Assembly (NCBI GenBank): GCA_027031485.1
Contig: JALVQI010000062.1
Span: forward strand, 1 to 43,670
Source of the DNA: Candidatus Aminicenantota bacterium
GTDB taxonomy: Bacteria; Acidobacteriota; Aminicenantia; JAMOAD01
Direction of reading: 5' to 3'
Length of the DNA stretch: 43,670 nt
Under the pieces are notes generated by a model. That model ran no database searches, had not been told where the DNA came from, and worked only from the letters and a program-made list of their open reading frames with translations. The stretch's first letter is position 1, and the number at the start of each line of letters is the position of its first letter. The position numbers were made by a program, and so were the translations under genes. This document shows, one piece after another, positions 1 through 8,610 of this stretch.

Positions 1-30
1 TTGTGATAACATTGTATCTTGATATCCCAT
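1..30 (-). CDS. Start of an unidentified minus-strand gene, truncated by window edge
   Basis: An ATG at 30-28 on the minus strand is preceded 4 nt upstream by AGGAGGTG, a near-perfect Shine-Dalgarno, and opens a frame reading MGYQDTMLSQ to the window edge. Ten residues are too few to name the product. The upstream inverted repeat and TGTCC-like end make a transposase the leading guess, which is inference only. Confidence 0.4.
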   Translation of the reverse strand, partial: MGYQDTMLSQ

Positions 31-98
31 GGGACACCTCCTGTGTGGATTTTTTTGTAAATACTTGTATATTATACATCTTCACGCGGAGGTGTCCC
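31..98. repeat. 11-bp perfect inverted repeat flanking a promoter
   Basis: GGGACACCTCC at 31-41 is the exact reverse complement of GGAGGTGTCCC at 88-98, with a few more pairs possible (GTGTG with CGCG/TG) after a bulge. In minus-strand RNA the arm at 31-41 contains the Shine-Dalgarno of the partial gene at 1-30, so the two arms together would hide the ribosome binding site. Confidence 0.75.
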
Positions 99-99
99 A
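71..99 (-). promoter_or_regulatory. Promoter of the partial minus-strand gene
   Basis: On the minus strand TATAAT (71-76) lies 17 bp downstream of TGGGAC (94-99), a 4/6 match to the -35 consensus. Predicted transcription starts near 64, inside the inverted repeat loop, so the native transcript would contain only the ribosome-binding-site arm of the repeat. Confidence 0.5.
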
Positions 100-144
100 A
101 TCCTCTGTTTTTTTCCGGACACTACTGTTCTATCCCATTTTTGC

Positions 145-192
145 TTGACTGAAAATATTTCTATGTTAAAATAAAAATTTAAAAAAGGAGGT
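145..192 (+). promoter_or_regulatory. Promoter and ribosome binding site of the amino-sugar operon
   Basis: TTGACT (145-150) and TAAAAT (167-172) are 16 bp apart and are followed by AAGGAGGT (185-192), 4 nt before the ATG at 197. No other strong promoter is seen before the four tightly spaced genes to 5831, so this probably drives the whole group. Confidence 0.6.
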
Positions 193-196
193 AAAA

Positions 197-1126
197 ATGA
201 GAAGAATTAGTAAAATCGCCCCTCAGTGGTGGGATTATACCACCCTTGATGAAGAAATTTTAAGAGATGCTGCAAAATTAACGGTAAAGGATGTGGAACA
301 GCTTTCAAGACCGGGTTTCACTGTTAAATTCTATGATACAAGAGAATCCTTTTATTTGGCCGAAGCTCTTGAATATATACATGCATGGAAACAGGCAACA
401 GATAGTGAACCGGCAGGAATTGTTGGCCCAATCGGTCCTACGGAACAACTTCCTTTAGTTGCCCAGATAGTTAATGAAATCGGGCTTAATTTAAAGAATG
501 CACATTTCTGGGGCATGGATGAATGGGTTATAGACGGAAAAGAGGTTAGTATTGAGCATCCTTTGAGCTTTGCAAAAGCTGATATGGATCTTTGCTTTAA
601 CAGAATAGATAGAAAGTATGCAATGCCTGAAGAAAACATTCATTTTCCAAGCGTTGATAAAATAGAGGAATATTCAAAAAGCTACGATGAAATAAGAGTT
701 GTCCTGATGCAGGGTGGTCAGGGTGAAGTTAAGCATTGGGCTTTTAATGACCCCTTCAAAAGAGAAGGAAAATATAAGGATAATCCTCCAACTCCCGAGG
801 AATATTTAAAATTAAAAACCAGAGTTGTCGACTTACATCCTATGACACTTATTCAGAATGCCAGAACTTCTGCAGGTGGAGTGGTAAGCGATATACCAAC
901 GCAGGCAATTACAGTGGGACCGGTAGAAACATGGAAAGCTGAAAAGGTTTCAATCTGGCACTATGGAAATCATGATAATCCTTTTGGAATAAGACTTACA
1001 GCATTTATGATTTCAAAGAAAATACCTGATTCTTCAGTCCCAATGTCATTATTAGCTCTCCATCCAAATGTCCAATTCAATATTTACAGACCTGGATTAG
1101 GAGAAGTTGCAGTAGAAATGCATTGA
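197..1126 (+). CDS. Glucosamine-6-phosphate deaminase-like (NagB fold) protein
   Basis: The 309-residue protein resembles the NagB/RpiA-fold sugar-phosphate isomerases: WGMDEW (D108) matches the NagB MDEY substrate-site motif and [13 protein letters not shown] matches the signature GxGxDGHIAFNEP. In that signature the histidine is kept (H180), but the residue matching the catalytic/structural Asp141 of E. coli NagB is V178 and the one matching Glu148 is D185. It is longer than classical NagB (about 260 residues). The start is fixed by AAGGAGGT. The next gene, 33 bp downstream, is a PIG-L deacetylase; in Bacteroidetes long NagB proteins carry a PIG-L/LmbE-like domain in one chain, which supports a functional link. 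A role on phosphorylated or deacetylated amino sugars is likely, but classical GlcN6P deaminase activity is uncertain because of the altered motif. Confidence 0.8.
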   Translation: MRRISKIAPQWWDYTTLDEEILRDAAKLTVKDVEQLSRPGFTVKFYDTRESFYLAEALEYIHAWKQATDSEPAGIVGPIGPTEQLPLVAQIVNEIGLNLKNAHFWGMDEWVIDGKEVSIEHPLSFAKADMDLCFNRIDRKYAMPEENIHFPSVDKIEEYSKSYDEIRVVLMQGGQGEVKHWAFNDPFKREGKYKDNPPTPEEYLKLKTRVVDLHPMTLIQNARTSAGGVVSDIPTQAITVGPVETWKAEKVSIWHYGNHDNPFGIRLTAFMISKKIPDSSVPMSLLALHPNVQFNIYRPGLGEVAVEMH

Positions 1127-1159
1127 TTCAATAATAATAATTCATTTACGGAGGTTTAG

Positions 1160-1924
1160 ATGATTGTCTTAGCAGCAGGGGCTCATCCAGATGATATTGA
1201 GTTTATGATGGGCGGTACATTCATTAAATTAAAAGAAAAAGGATTGGAATTACACTATTTGAATATAGCAAATGGAAGTTGCGGAACTCAAGAGTATTCA
1301 AGAGAGGAGATAATAAAAATAAGAAGGGAAGAGTCTATTAATGCAGCAAAAATAGCCGGAGCCATTTATCATGATAGCCTCGTTGATGACCTTGAAATAT
1401 TTTATACTCAGGATTTGATTAGAAAGGTGGCAGCAATAGTCAGAGATGTAAAACCGGATATTATATTAATGCAATCACTTGAAGATTATATGGAAGATCA
1501 TATGAATGCCGCAAGGGTTCTTGTAACAGCAGCTTTTGTCAGAGGTATGCCAAATTATGCAACAAATCCTCCCTTTCCCCCTATAAACAAAGATGTTGCT
1601 TTATACCACAGTTTACCTCATGGATTAAAAACTCAGATGAGAGAAACCGTTTACCCTGATTTTTATATAAATGTTGAAAATGTGTTAGAAAAGAAAAAAG
1701 AGATGCTCTCTCAGCACAAAAGTCAGAAAGATTGGCTTGATAAAAGTCAGGGGATGGGATCCTATGTAAAAACAATGGTGGATATGACTGAGGAAATAGG
1801 GAAAATGTCAAAAAAATTCAAATATGCAGAAGGATGGAGACTTCACAATCACCTTGGATACTCATCAAAAGAAATCAACCCTCTTTGTGAAATATTAGAG
1901 GAGGATTGTCTTATCGTAAAATAG
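1160..1924 (+). CDS. PIG-L/LmbE family zinc-dependent N-deacetylase
   Basis: The 254-residue protein has the hallmark N-terminal AHPDD motif (H9, D11, D12: zinc ligands and general base) and a second block MEDHMNAARV around H114 that matches the HPDH-type zinc ligand segment. Members remove the acetyl group from N-acetylglucosaminyl substrates (PIG-L, MshB, BshB, chito-oligosaccharide deacetylases). No signal peptide is visible, so it acts in the cytoplasm. GGAGG lies 5 nt before the ATG. It sits between a NagB-like protein and a GH3 glycosidase, so a GlcNAc-containing sugar is the probable substrate; the exact one cannot be told from sequence. Confidence 0.88.
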   Translation: MIVLAAGAHPDDIEFMMGGTFIKLKEKGLELHYLNIANGSCGTQEYSREEIIKIRREESINAAKIAGAIYHDSLVDDLEIFYTQDLIRKVAAIVRDVKPDIILMQSLEDYMEDHMNAARVLVTAAFVRGMPNYATNPPFPPINKDVALYHSLPHGLKTQMRETVYPDFYINVENVLEKKKEMLSQHKSQKDWLDKSQGMGSYVKTMVDMTEEIGKMSKKFKYAEGWRLHNHLGYSSKEINPLCEILEEDCLIVK

Positions 1925-1948
1925 AATAGGTAAAGCCAGGAAATCCAT

Positions 1949-4174
1949 ATGAAAAAAATACTTTTTTTTGTAATCTCAAGTATTATTATTCTGAATTTTT
2001 CTCTTTCAGAAACACAGCTAAATAAAAAACAGTCTTCCGTTGAAAAAAGAATCAATAAAATTCTATCAAAAATGACTCTGGAAGAGAAAGTCGGGCAGCT
2101 TGTTCAATTCAGTCTTAGTGGCTCCGGAAAAGAGTATAAGGAGAAAAAAGAGAAATACTTAACTCTCATTAGAAAAGGGTTAATTGGCTCTTTTATAAAT
2201 GTAAAAGGAGTAAAAGAGAGAAATTCAATACAAAAGGTCGCAGTGGCAGAAAGCAGATTGGGTATTCCCCTTATTTTTGGAATAGATGTTATCCACGGTT
2301 ATAGAACGATATTTCCCATACCCCTTGCGCAAGCAGCTTCATGGGATCTTGAACTGGTTAAAAAATCCGCAAGAATAGCTGCGATAGAGGCTACGGCAGG
2401 CGGTATAGATTGGACCTTTGCCCCAATGATTGATATTACAAGGGATCCAAGGTGGGGAAGAATCGCAGAAGGTTATGGTGAAGATCCATTTTTAGCTTCA
2501 AGGATGAGTTTTGCAGCAGTAAAAGGATTTCAAGATGAAGATATCTCCTCCCCTACCTCCTTAGTGGCGTGCTTAAAACACTATGTTGCCTATGGAGCTG
2601 CAATCGGAGGAAGGGACTACAATAGTGTTGATATATCTGAAAAAACCTTGAGGGAAATTTACCTGCCTCCTTATGAAGCGGGAATTAAGGCAGGTGCACT
2701 AACTGTGATGTCAGCTTTTAACAGCATCAATGGAATCCCAGCTTCAGCAAATTCTTTTACTTTAAGAAAAATCCTGAAGAATGAGTTTTCTTTCAAAGGC
2801 TTTGTTGTGAGTGATTGGGAGTCAATAAAGGAAACGATTAATCACGGTTTTTCAAAAAATGAAAAAGATGCAGCTTTAAAAGGATTAATTGCCGGAGTTG
2901 ATATGGATATGGTAAGCGGAGTTTACTTAAAATATTTACCGAAATTAGTAAGGGAAGGAAAAATTGATGAAAAAATTTTGAATGATTCCGTAAAAAGAGT
3001 TTTAAGAGTTAAAATATTAAAGGGGCTTTTTGAAAATCCTTACAAGAATGAGAAAAGGGCCGATGAAATTTTAACAAACGAAAAGAGAAATTTTGAAAGA
3101 AAGGTTGCTCAAAGGTCAATTATTCTTCTTAAGAATAAGAACAATGTTTTACCATTAAAAAAATTTCCTGAAAAAATAGCAGTTATAGGACCTCTTGCTA
3201 AAGACAAAAAAACTCCTCTCGGTTGTTGGTCTTTATACGGAAGATCGGAGGATGTTATATCTGCTTTTGAGGGAATAAAAAATAAAGTTAAGAATAGGGC
3301 AAAAATTTTCTATTCAAAAGGAAGCGAAATCCGTGGTTTTATAAAAGGTGGAATTGAAGAAGCAGTAAAAATCTCAAAGAACGCAGATATCGTTTTACTC
3401 TTCTTAGGAGACAATATCTCAGGAGAGGATGCCTCTTTAGCTCATCTAAAACTTCCCGAACCTCAATTAAAGTTGATTAGAGAAATTTCAAAAAATACCA
3501 GGTCACCGATCATTACTATTATTATAGATGGTAGACCCCGTCCGATTAATTCTATTATTAAATATTCTGACGCTGTTTTGCTTGCATGGTATCTTGGAAT
3601 AGAGTCAGGGAATGCAATAGCTGATGTCTTGTTTGGAGATTATAATCCTTCCGCAAAATTACCTGTAACAATTCCCAGAGCAATTGGCCAAATTCCGATT
3701 TATTATAATCATGAGAATACCGGAAGACCTTTAATTAAGAATAAACCAGGGAATTTTTCAAGATACAGGGATGAATCCAATGAGCCACTCTTTCCTTTTG
3801 GTTTTGGACTCAGTTATACAAAATTTTCATACAGTAATCTTAAAATAAGCCCTGAAAAGGCTCACTCCAATGGAAAAATAAAAGTCAGTGTTAAAGTTAA
3901 AAACACGGGTAATTATGATGGAGAAGAAATAGTTGAACTTTACATAAGAGATCTTGTATCAAGTATAATAAGACCTGTAAAAGAACTTAAAGGATTTAGA
4001 AAGATCAAACTAAAAGCCGGTGAATCCAGGGTTATCTCTTTCATTCTTGATGAAAAACTATTGGGTTTTCACTATAAAGGTAACAATATAACCGTAGAAC
4101 CCGGAAAATTCAAAGTCTGGGTGGGTCCCAACAGTCAGGAAGGTCTTGAAGGTGAGTTTACTATTTTAGAATAG
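1949..4174 (+). CDS. Secreted glycoside hydrolase family 3 beta-glycosidase (BglX-like)
   Basis: This 741-residue protein begins with a signal peptide (MKKILFFVISSIIILNFSLS) and has full-length BglX architecture: (alpha/beta)8 domain to about residue 350, alpha/beta sandwich domain to about 600 and a fibronectin III-like C-terminal domain from about 655. The motif VVSDW carries the nucleophile D289, and CLKHYVAYG and GEDPFL are typical GH3 substrate-binding blocks. The NagZ-type KHFPGHG motif is absent, so a beta-glucosidase/xylosidase type is more likely than a beta-N-acetylglucosaminidase, though substrate cannot be fixed. It is probably periplasmic and cotranscribed with the PIG-L gene 24 bp upstream. 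Confidence 0.9.
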   Translation: MKKILFFVISSIIILNFSLSETQLNKKQSSVEKRINKILSKMTLEEKVGQLVQFSLSGSGKEYKEKKEKYLTLIRKGLIGSFINVKGVKERNSIQKVAVAESRLGIPLIFGIDVIHGYRTIFPIPLAQAASWDLELVKKSARIAAIEATAGGIDWTFAPMIDITRDPRWGRIAEGYGEDPFLASRMSFAAVKGFQDEDISSPTSLVACLKHYVAYGAAIGGRDYNSVDISEKTLREIYLPPYEAGIKAGALTVMSAFNSINGIPASANSFTLRKILKNEFSFKGFVVSDWESIKETINHGFSKNEKDAALKGLIAGVDMDMVSGVYLKYLPKLVREGKIDEKILNDSVKRVLRVKILKGLFENPYKNEKRADEILTNEKRNFERKVAQRSIILLKNKNNVLPLKKFPEKIAVIGPLAKDKKTPLGCWSLYGRSEDVISAFEGIKNKVKNRAKIFYSKGSEIRGFIKGGIEEAVKISKNADIVLLFLGDNISGEDASLAHLKLPEPQLKLIREISKNTRSPIITIIIDGRPRPINSIIKYSDAVLLAWYLGIESGNAIADVLFGDYNPSAKLPVTIPRAIGQIPIYYNHENTGRPLIKNKPGNFSRYRDESNEPLFPFGFGLSYTKFSYSNLKISPEKAHSNGKIKVSVKVKNTGNYDGEEIVELYIRDLVSSIIRPVKELKGFRKIKLKAGESRVISFILDEKLLGFHYKGNNITVEPGKFKVWVGPNSQEGLEGEFTILE

Positions 4175-4199
4175 ATATCATAAATATAAGGAGAATGAA

Positions 4200-5831
4200 T
4201 TGCCTAAAAAAAGACTAAAAAAAATTTTATTCTTTGTTTTTATCATTCTTACTTTCACCTCTAATACATTATTTTCTTTAACCACTGAAGAGATAAAAAA
4301 GAGAATTAAAAAAGGTTATGACACTACAGGCATTATTCTGAAAATCGGAAATCAAAAACAGCTTCTTTTTGATAATTATATTATTGAAGATATATGGAAC
4401 ATTGAGAGACATCTTAATAAACCTCAAAGATATCCTGAAAATCCAATCATACATTTTGATAGACCCTGGGAAGAGTGGAATGTTCCGGGAGTTAAAAGTG
4501 GAGGTCCAGCAGTCTCAACTGTTTTTTATGATAAAGAGGATAAACTATTTAAGATGTGGTATACTGTGTTTAGAATTCTCAACAGGAAAAAACCTTATCT
4601 TTACACATACTGGACAGCTTATGCTTATTCAAAGGATGGAATTAACTGGATAAAACCTAATCTTGGAGTTATAGAATTTAATGGTTCCAAAAATAATAAT
4701 CTTGTTTATAAAGGAAGATTCTGGGCTTCCGGAAGAGTAGTTAAAGATTACAATGAAAAAGATCCAAAAAAAAGATATAAGTTCTATTACAGTGATGTTT
4801 ACGGAGTATTACCACTATCTAAGATTAAAGCTGAGGATGAAGGTAAAAAGTGGACAGTGAAATGGTTTCAGGACAACTGGATTGATACGACAAATCTTGC
4901 CTTTTCACCTGATGGAATTCACTGGACTCCATACAAAGATAATCCGGTAGAGGTTTTCGGATTGGCAGATGGCCAGGGAGATGCTTTCTGGGATGACAGG
5001 ATTAAGATGTTTGTCAGTTCAAGAAGGCCACTTGTTTATGCAGGTCCCTGGATGAGAAGAATAGCAATATCTTTTAGCAAAGATTTAATTCACTGGACAT
5101 TTCCCAAAACAGTTATAATTCCGGATGAATTGGATACAATAGAACTTTATGATTTGCGTATTTTCCCTTATGAAAATATTTACTATGGCTTTCTTTCTAT
5201 GTTTGATTCGGATAAAAAACAGAATATAGTTCAACAGCTTGTTTTTAGCAGGGATCTGCTCCACTGGGAACGCCTTGCAAAAAGAGAAGCTTTCATAGGA
5301 CTTGGTAAAGAGGGAGAATTTGATGCAGGTATGGTTTCACCTGCAAAACCTTTAGTTGTAAAAAATAAGATATACATATACTACAGTGGTACTAATAAAT
5401 CCCACAGCAGTTATTCTTCAAAAACAGAAATCGGTCTCTTAACTATTCCATTAGATAGATTTGTTGGAAGAAGGACTAAAATTCAAACAGATAAATTTGT
5501 AGACAGAAACGGAGATTTCAAAGTAGGGAAAAATCCTGAAGTGGGTGTTATTCTTACAAGACCATTTATCTGTGAAGGAGATACTCTTGAGATAAATTGC
5601 AAATGTCCAAAGGGAGTAATAAAAGTTGAAGTATTAAATACAACCGGAGAAGTTTATAAAGGATTTGGTAAAAATTATTCAATACCTTTTCATGGAGACT
5701 CTTTATCTCATAAGATGATGTGGAAAGCTCACTCTTTAAAAGAGCTTAAGGGGAAAGCAATCAGATTAAAATTTTATATGATAAATGCTGAGCTTTACTC
5801 CTTTAAAATCTCCTCAAAAATTAATAAATAG
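4200..5831 (+). CDS. Secreted five-bladed beta-propeller glycosidase-like protein
   Basis: The 543-residue protein starts with TTG 6 nt after AAGGAG; an ATG five bases upstream is out of frame. A signal peptide (ILFFVFIILTFTSNTLFS) is followed by QLLFDNYIIED and repeated segments ending in DGI-W (SKDGINWI, SPDGIHWT, SKDLIHWT, SRDLLHWE), characteristic of GH32/GH43-like propellers and of the large family of unassigned secreted propellers in Planctomycetes and Verrucomicrobia. A beta-sandwich-like tail follows from about residue 430. Candidate acidic residues are present in the propeller, but I cannot assign a catalytic triad. It is the last gene of the glycan operon. Confidence 0.65.
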   Translation: MPKKRLKKILFFVFIILTFTSNTLFSLTTEEIKKRIKKGYDTTGIILKIGNQKQLLFDNYIIEDIWNIERHLNKPQRYPENPIIHFDRPWEEWNVPGVKSGGPAVSTVFYDKEDKLFKMWYTVFRILNRKKPYLYTYWTAYAYSKDGINWIKPNLGVIEFNGSKNNNLVYKGRFWASGRVVKDYNEKDPKKRYKFYYSDVYGVLPLSKIKAEDEGKKWTVKWFQDNWIDTTNLAFSPDGIHWTPYKDNPVEVFGLADGQGDAFWDDRIKMFVSSRRPLVYAGPWMRRIAISFSKDLIHWTFPKTVIIPDELDTIELYDLRIFPYENIYYGFLSMFDSDKKQNIVQQLVFSRDLLHWERLAKREAFIGLGKEGEFDAGMVSPAKPLVVKNKIYIYYSGTNKSHSSYSSKTEIGLLTIPLDRFVGRRTKIQTDKFVDRNGDFKVGKNPEVGVILTRPFICEGDTLEINCKCPKGVIKVEVLNTTGEVYKGFGKNYSIPFHGDSLSHKMMWKAHSLKELKGKAIRLKFYMINAELYSFKISSKINK

Positions 5832-5907
5832 TAATTTTTTAATTTTTAGTCAAAAGTATAGTTTTTATTTTACTTCTCAATACCTTTCTTAAACGTATCT
5901 CGATTTA

Positions 5908-5943
5908 TTGAAAACTTACAGTAAGTATAGTAAAATTTTACTA
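5908..5943 (+). promoter_or_regulatory. ispF promoter with a palindromic operator-like site
   Basis: TTGAAA (5908-5913) and TAAAAT (5931-5936) are 17 bp apart. The -10 box is embedded in the perfect 16-bp palindrome TAGTAAAATTTTACTA (5928-5943), which would place a dimeric regulator directly over the -10 and start site. The predicted leader is about 58 nt. The rest of the 169-bp gap (5832-6000) is AT-rich with no other clear signal. Confidence 0.55.
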
Positions 5944-6000
5944 AGAAATTATGATTGTATTGAATTTTACTTTTTAAATGAATAAAAAAGGAGAAAATAG

Positions 6001-6483
6001 GTGAAAATCAGAATAGGTCTGGGATATGATAAGCATAAATTGGTTAACCCCGGAGAATTTATAATAATCGGCAATGTGAAAATTCCTTACAATAAAAAAT
6101 TCGAGGCGCATTCAGACGGAGATGTCCTAATTCATTCCATAATAGACGCGATTTTAGGTGCAATGGGAAAAAGAGATATAGGTGTTCATTTCCCTGATAC
6201 TGATTCTAAATATAAGAATATAGACTCTCTTATATTATTAAAAGAAACCATAAAACTCATGAAAAAAGAAGATTTCTTCATTGAAAATCTTGATTGTGTT
6301 CTTGTAGCGGAGGAGCCAAAGATTAATCCCTATATAGAAATGATGAAAGAAAAATTATCTCCTGTTCTTGAAATAGATAAATCATTAATCTCCATTAAGG
6401 CAAAAACAGATGAAGGCTTGGGAGATGTCGGAGAAAAAAGGGCTATAAAAGCTTTTTCAATTGTCCTTCTTAAATCCGAATAA
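6001..6483 (+). CDS. ispF: 2-C-methyl-D-erythritol 2,4-cyclodiphosphate synthase
   Basis: This 160-residue protein matches IspF over its full length. The metal-binding motif GYDKHKL supplies D10 and H12, and HSDGDVLIHS supplies the third ligand H45; HFPDTD and the KTDEGLG block near the C-terminus are the expected substrate-binding segments. It cyclises CDP-methylerythritol 2-phosphate in the non-mevalonate isoprenoid pathway in the cytoplasm. The start is GTG with AAAGGAG upstream. It is not next to ispD, the usual partner. Confidence 0.95.
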   Translation: MKIRIGLGYDKHKLVNPGEFIIIGNVKIPYNKKFEAHSDGDVLIHSIIDAILGAMGKRDIGVHFPDTDSKYKNIDSLILLKETIKLMKKEDFFIENLDCVLVAEEPKINPYIEMMKEKLSPVLEIDKSLISIKAKTDEGLGDVGEKRAIKAFSIVLLKSE

Positions 6484-6487
6484 TAAA

Positions 6488-6514
6488 CTTATCCGTTTCG
6501 GTAAGATTATTTTT
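6488..6514 (+). terminator. Short hairpin and T-run after ispF
   Basis: CTTATCCG and CGGTAAG pair (one bulged T) around a TTT loop at 6488-6505, followed by ATTATTTTT. The stem is short, so it is at best a weak intrinsic terminator. It starts five bases after the ispF stop. Confidence 0.45.
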
Positions 6515-6530
6515 GACGCAGAGGGCCTCA

Positions 6531-6559
6531 TTCAAAAACCTTGCTTTTTTTGTTATTAT
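6531..6559 (+). promoter_or_regulatory. Promoter of the UvrD/Rep helicase, leaderless type
   Basis: TTCAAA (6531-6536) and TATTAT (6554-6559) are 17 bp apart. The -10 box ends only five bases before the ATG at 6565, so transcription should begin at or next to the start codon. No Shine-Dalgarno exists in the T-rich sequence upstream. Confidence 0.5.
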
Positions 6560-6564
6560 AGATT

Positions 6565-8607
6565 ATGAGTATTGAAGATAGTTTAAGGGAGTATTTGAAT
6601 CCTCAGCAGGTGGAGGCTGTGCTTGATATAGAAAATCCTTTGTTGGTTATTGCCGGTGCCGGTTCAGGGAAAACAAGGGTTATAGAGTTTAAGACAGTTT
6701 ATCTGATTGAAAAAGGGTTTCATCCTGAAAACATACTTCTTTTGACCTTTACGAGAAAGGCCGCAAGAGAGATGCTTTCAAGAGCATCCTCACATAATAA
6801 GACAATAAAGAAAATTGAAGGAGGGACCTTTCATTCATTTGCAAACAAAGTTCTCAGAAGATACGGACACTTAATCGGTCTCAATCCATCCTTTACAATA
6901 ATTGATCAGCCTGATCAGGAATCCGTAATCGGAATAATTGTTGAAAAATTAAAATTAAAGGATAAAAAGGAGAGATTCCCCAAAAAAAAGACTATTCAGG
7001 AAATAATATCAAACTCAATAAACAGAAGAATCTCAGTAGAGCAAAAACTAAAAGAGGATTATCCGCAATTTTTACATTTAAAGGATGAGATAAATTCAAT
7101 TAAAAGAGAATATCTTGTTTATAAAAGTGAGCACAATCTTCTTGATTATGATGATCTTCTTGAATTTTTAATCTTTCTTTTAAAAAAAGAGAAAAAGATA
7201 AAGGAGCTTTTATCCGACAGATACAGATACATAATGGTGGATGAATATCAGGACACAAACCTTGCACAGGCTGAGATAATCAAGCTTTTGGCAGAAAAGA
7301 GACAAAAGGTAATGGTTGTGGGTGATGATGCTCAGAGTATTTACAGATTCAGGGGAGCCAATCATGAAAATATTATGAATTTTCCCAAAATCTTTGAAAA
7401 TACGAGAATAATCAAACTTGAATACAACTATAGATCAACACAGGAAATCCTGGACTTATCAAATAAAATAATGAAAACACTTGGTAAAAAATTTGAAAAA
7501 ACCCTTATCTCAGCTGAAAAAAGAAGGGGTGAAATACCTCAACTGATTTTTTTCAGAAATTATGATGAGGAAGATTCATTTATAGCTGACCATATTTTAG
7601 AGCTCTGGAACAATGGGGAGGAGCTAAGAAACATAGCTGTGTTATTCAGAGCCGGTTATTTATCGTTCGGGCTTCAAATGGAGCTTGACAGAAGAAAGAT
7701 TCCCTATGAAATATACGGAGGATTAAAATACTATCAGCTTGCCCATATAAAAGACATACTCTCATATTTAAGGGTTATGCACAACATAAAGGATGGAATA
7801 TCCTGGAACAGACTTCTTGAACTTGAAATAGGTATAGGCGAAAAAATTTCATCAGCTCTGACATTAAACATAGTTAAAATGTCAAATTTGGAAGAGGTTA
7901 CGGAATTTTTAAAAACGGGATGGAAAGAAAAGAGAGCGGACATCTCTTTGAAAAACTTAGCAAAACTTTTTGAAGAGGCAAATAAATTAAAGGATAAATC
8001 TCCGGATAGGCTTATAACATTCTTTTTTGAGAAAATATATTATAATCACATGAAATTCAAGTATGATGATTACCCGAAAAGGGAAAAGGATATTGAGGTT
8101 CTTGCCGTGATTGCGAAAAAATTCAAGGACCTTTCCGAATTTTTGGCTGATATCACAATAAATGAACAACCAATGTTGGGAACCGAAGAGGGAGATAAAG
8201 AGCTCAAGGATGATAAGGTAATCTTATCCACAATACATTCAGCTAAGGGACTTGAATGGAAACATGTGATTATAAAAGGGCTTGTGGATGGGATTTTACC
8301 TTCTTCCTATGCCTTTACAGACAGGGAAGCAATTGAAGAGGAAAAGAGATTATTTTATGTGGCTGTGACCAGAGCAAAAGACAGGCTTATTCTAACCGCA
8401 AGCAATGATCTGAATAAAAACCTTATAAACAATATTTCTCCCTTTCTTACAAAGGATATAATGGAATATCTTCATAAAAGAGCGGTTGTTATTAATCCGG
8501 GAAACAATGTAATGATAGAGGATGTTGAAAGTGTAGCGGATGCTGAGATTTTTTTCAACTCTTCACAAAAGAATATCCACCTTTCAATCTATGATTCTTT
8601 TAATTAG
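6565..8607 (+). CDS. UvrD/Rep-family superfamily 1A DNA helicase
   Basis: The 680-residue protein has the full SF1A motif series: Q motif NPQQVEAV, Walker A AGAGSGKT (about residues 30-37), Ia TFTRKAAREM, Walker B DEYQDTN (near 229), III GDDAQSIYRFRGA, IV EYNYRS, V STIHSAKGLEW and VI LFYVAVTRAKDRL. It unwinds DNA 3' to 5' with ATP, acting in repair or replication restart. The length fits Rep/PcrA rather than AddA/RecB, and no nuclease domain is seen. Assignment to UvrD, Rep or PcrA cannot be made without a tree. The gene appears leaderless and ends 3 bp from the convergent lipoprotein gene. Confidence 0.93.
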   Translation: MSIEDSLREYLNPQQVEAVLDIENPLLVIAGAGSGKTRVIEFKTVYLIEKGFHPENILLLTFTRKAAREMLSRASSHNKTIKKIEGGTFHSFANKVLRRYGHLIGLNPSFTIIDQPDQESVIGIIVEKLKLKDKKERFPKKKTIQEIISNSINRRISVEQKLKEDYPQFLHLKDEINSIKREYLVYKSEHNLLDYDDLLEFLIFLLKKEKKIKELLSDRYRYIMVDEYQDTNLAQAEIIKLLAEKRQKVMVVGDDAQSIYRFRGANHENIMNFPKIFENTRIIKLEYNYRSTQEILDLSNKIMKTLGKKFEKTLISAEKRRGEIPQLIFFRNYDEEDSFIADHILELWNNGEELRNIAVLFRAGYLSFGLQMELDRRKIPYEIYGGLKYYQLAHIKDILSYLRVMHNIKDGISWNRLLELEIGIGEKISSALTLNIVKMSNLEEVTEFLKTGWKEKRADISLKNLAKLFEEANKLKDKSPDRLITFFFEKIYYNHMKFKYDDYPKREKDIEVLAVIAKKFKDLSEFLADITINEQPMLGTEEGDKELKDDKVILSTIHSAKGLEWKHVIIKGLVDGILPSSYAFTDREAIEEEKRLFYVAVTRAKDRLILTASNDLNKNLINNISPFLTKDIMEYLHKRAVVINPGNNVMIEDVESVADAEIFFNSSQKNIHLSIYDSFN

Positions 8608-8610
8608 ATT

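Larger units (their letters stand above)
1..121. mobile_element. Possible insertion sequence end (partial)
   Basis: The minus strand reads inward from a TGTCCGG-type end near position 121, then an 11-bp arm of an inverted repeat, a promoter, the second arm carrying a strong ribosome binding site, and an ATG at position 30. This layout (short terminal region, outward end beginning TGTCC, promoter and gene directed away from the neighbouring operon) resembles the left end of an insertion sequence, but only ten codons of the gene are inside the window and no target-site duplication can be tested. It could equally be an ordinary gene start. Confidence 0.3.
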
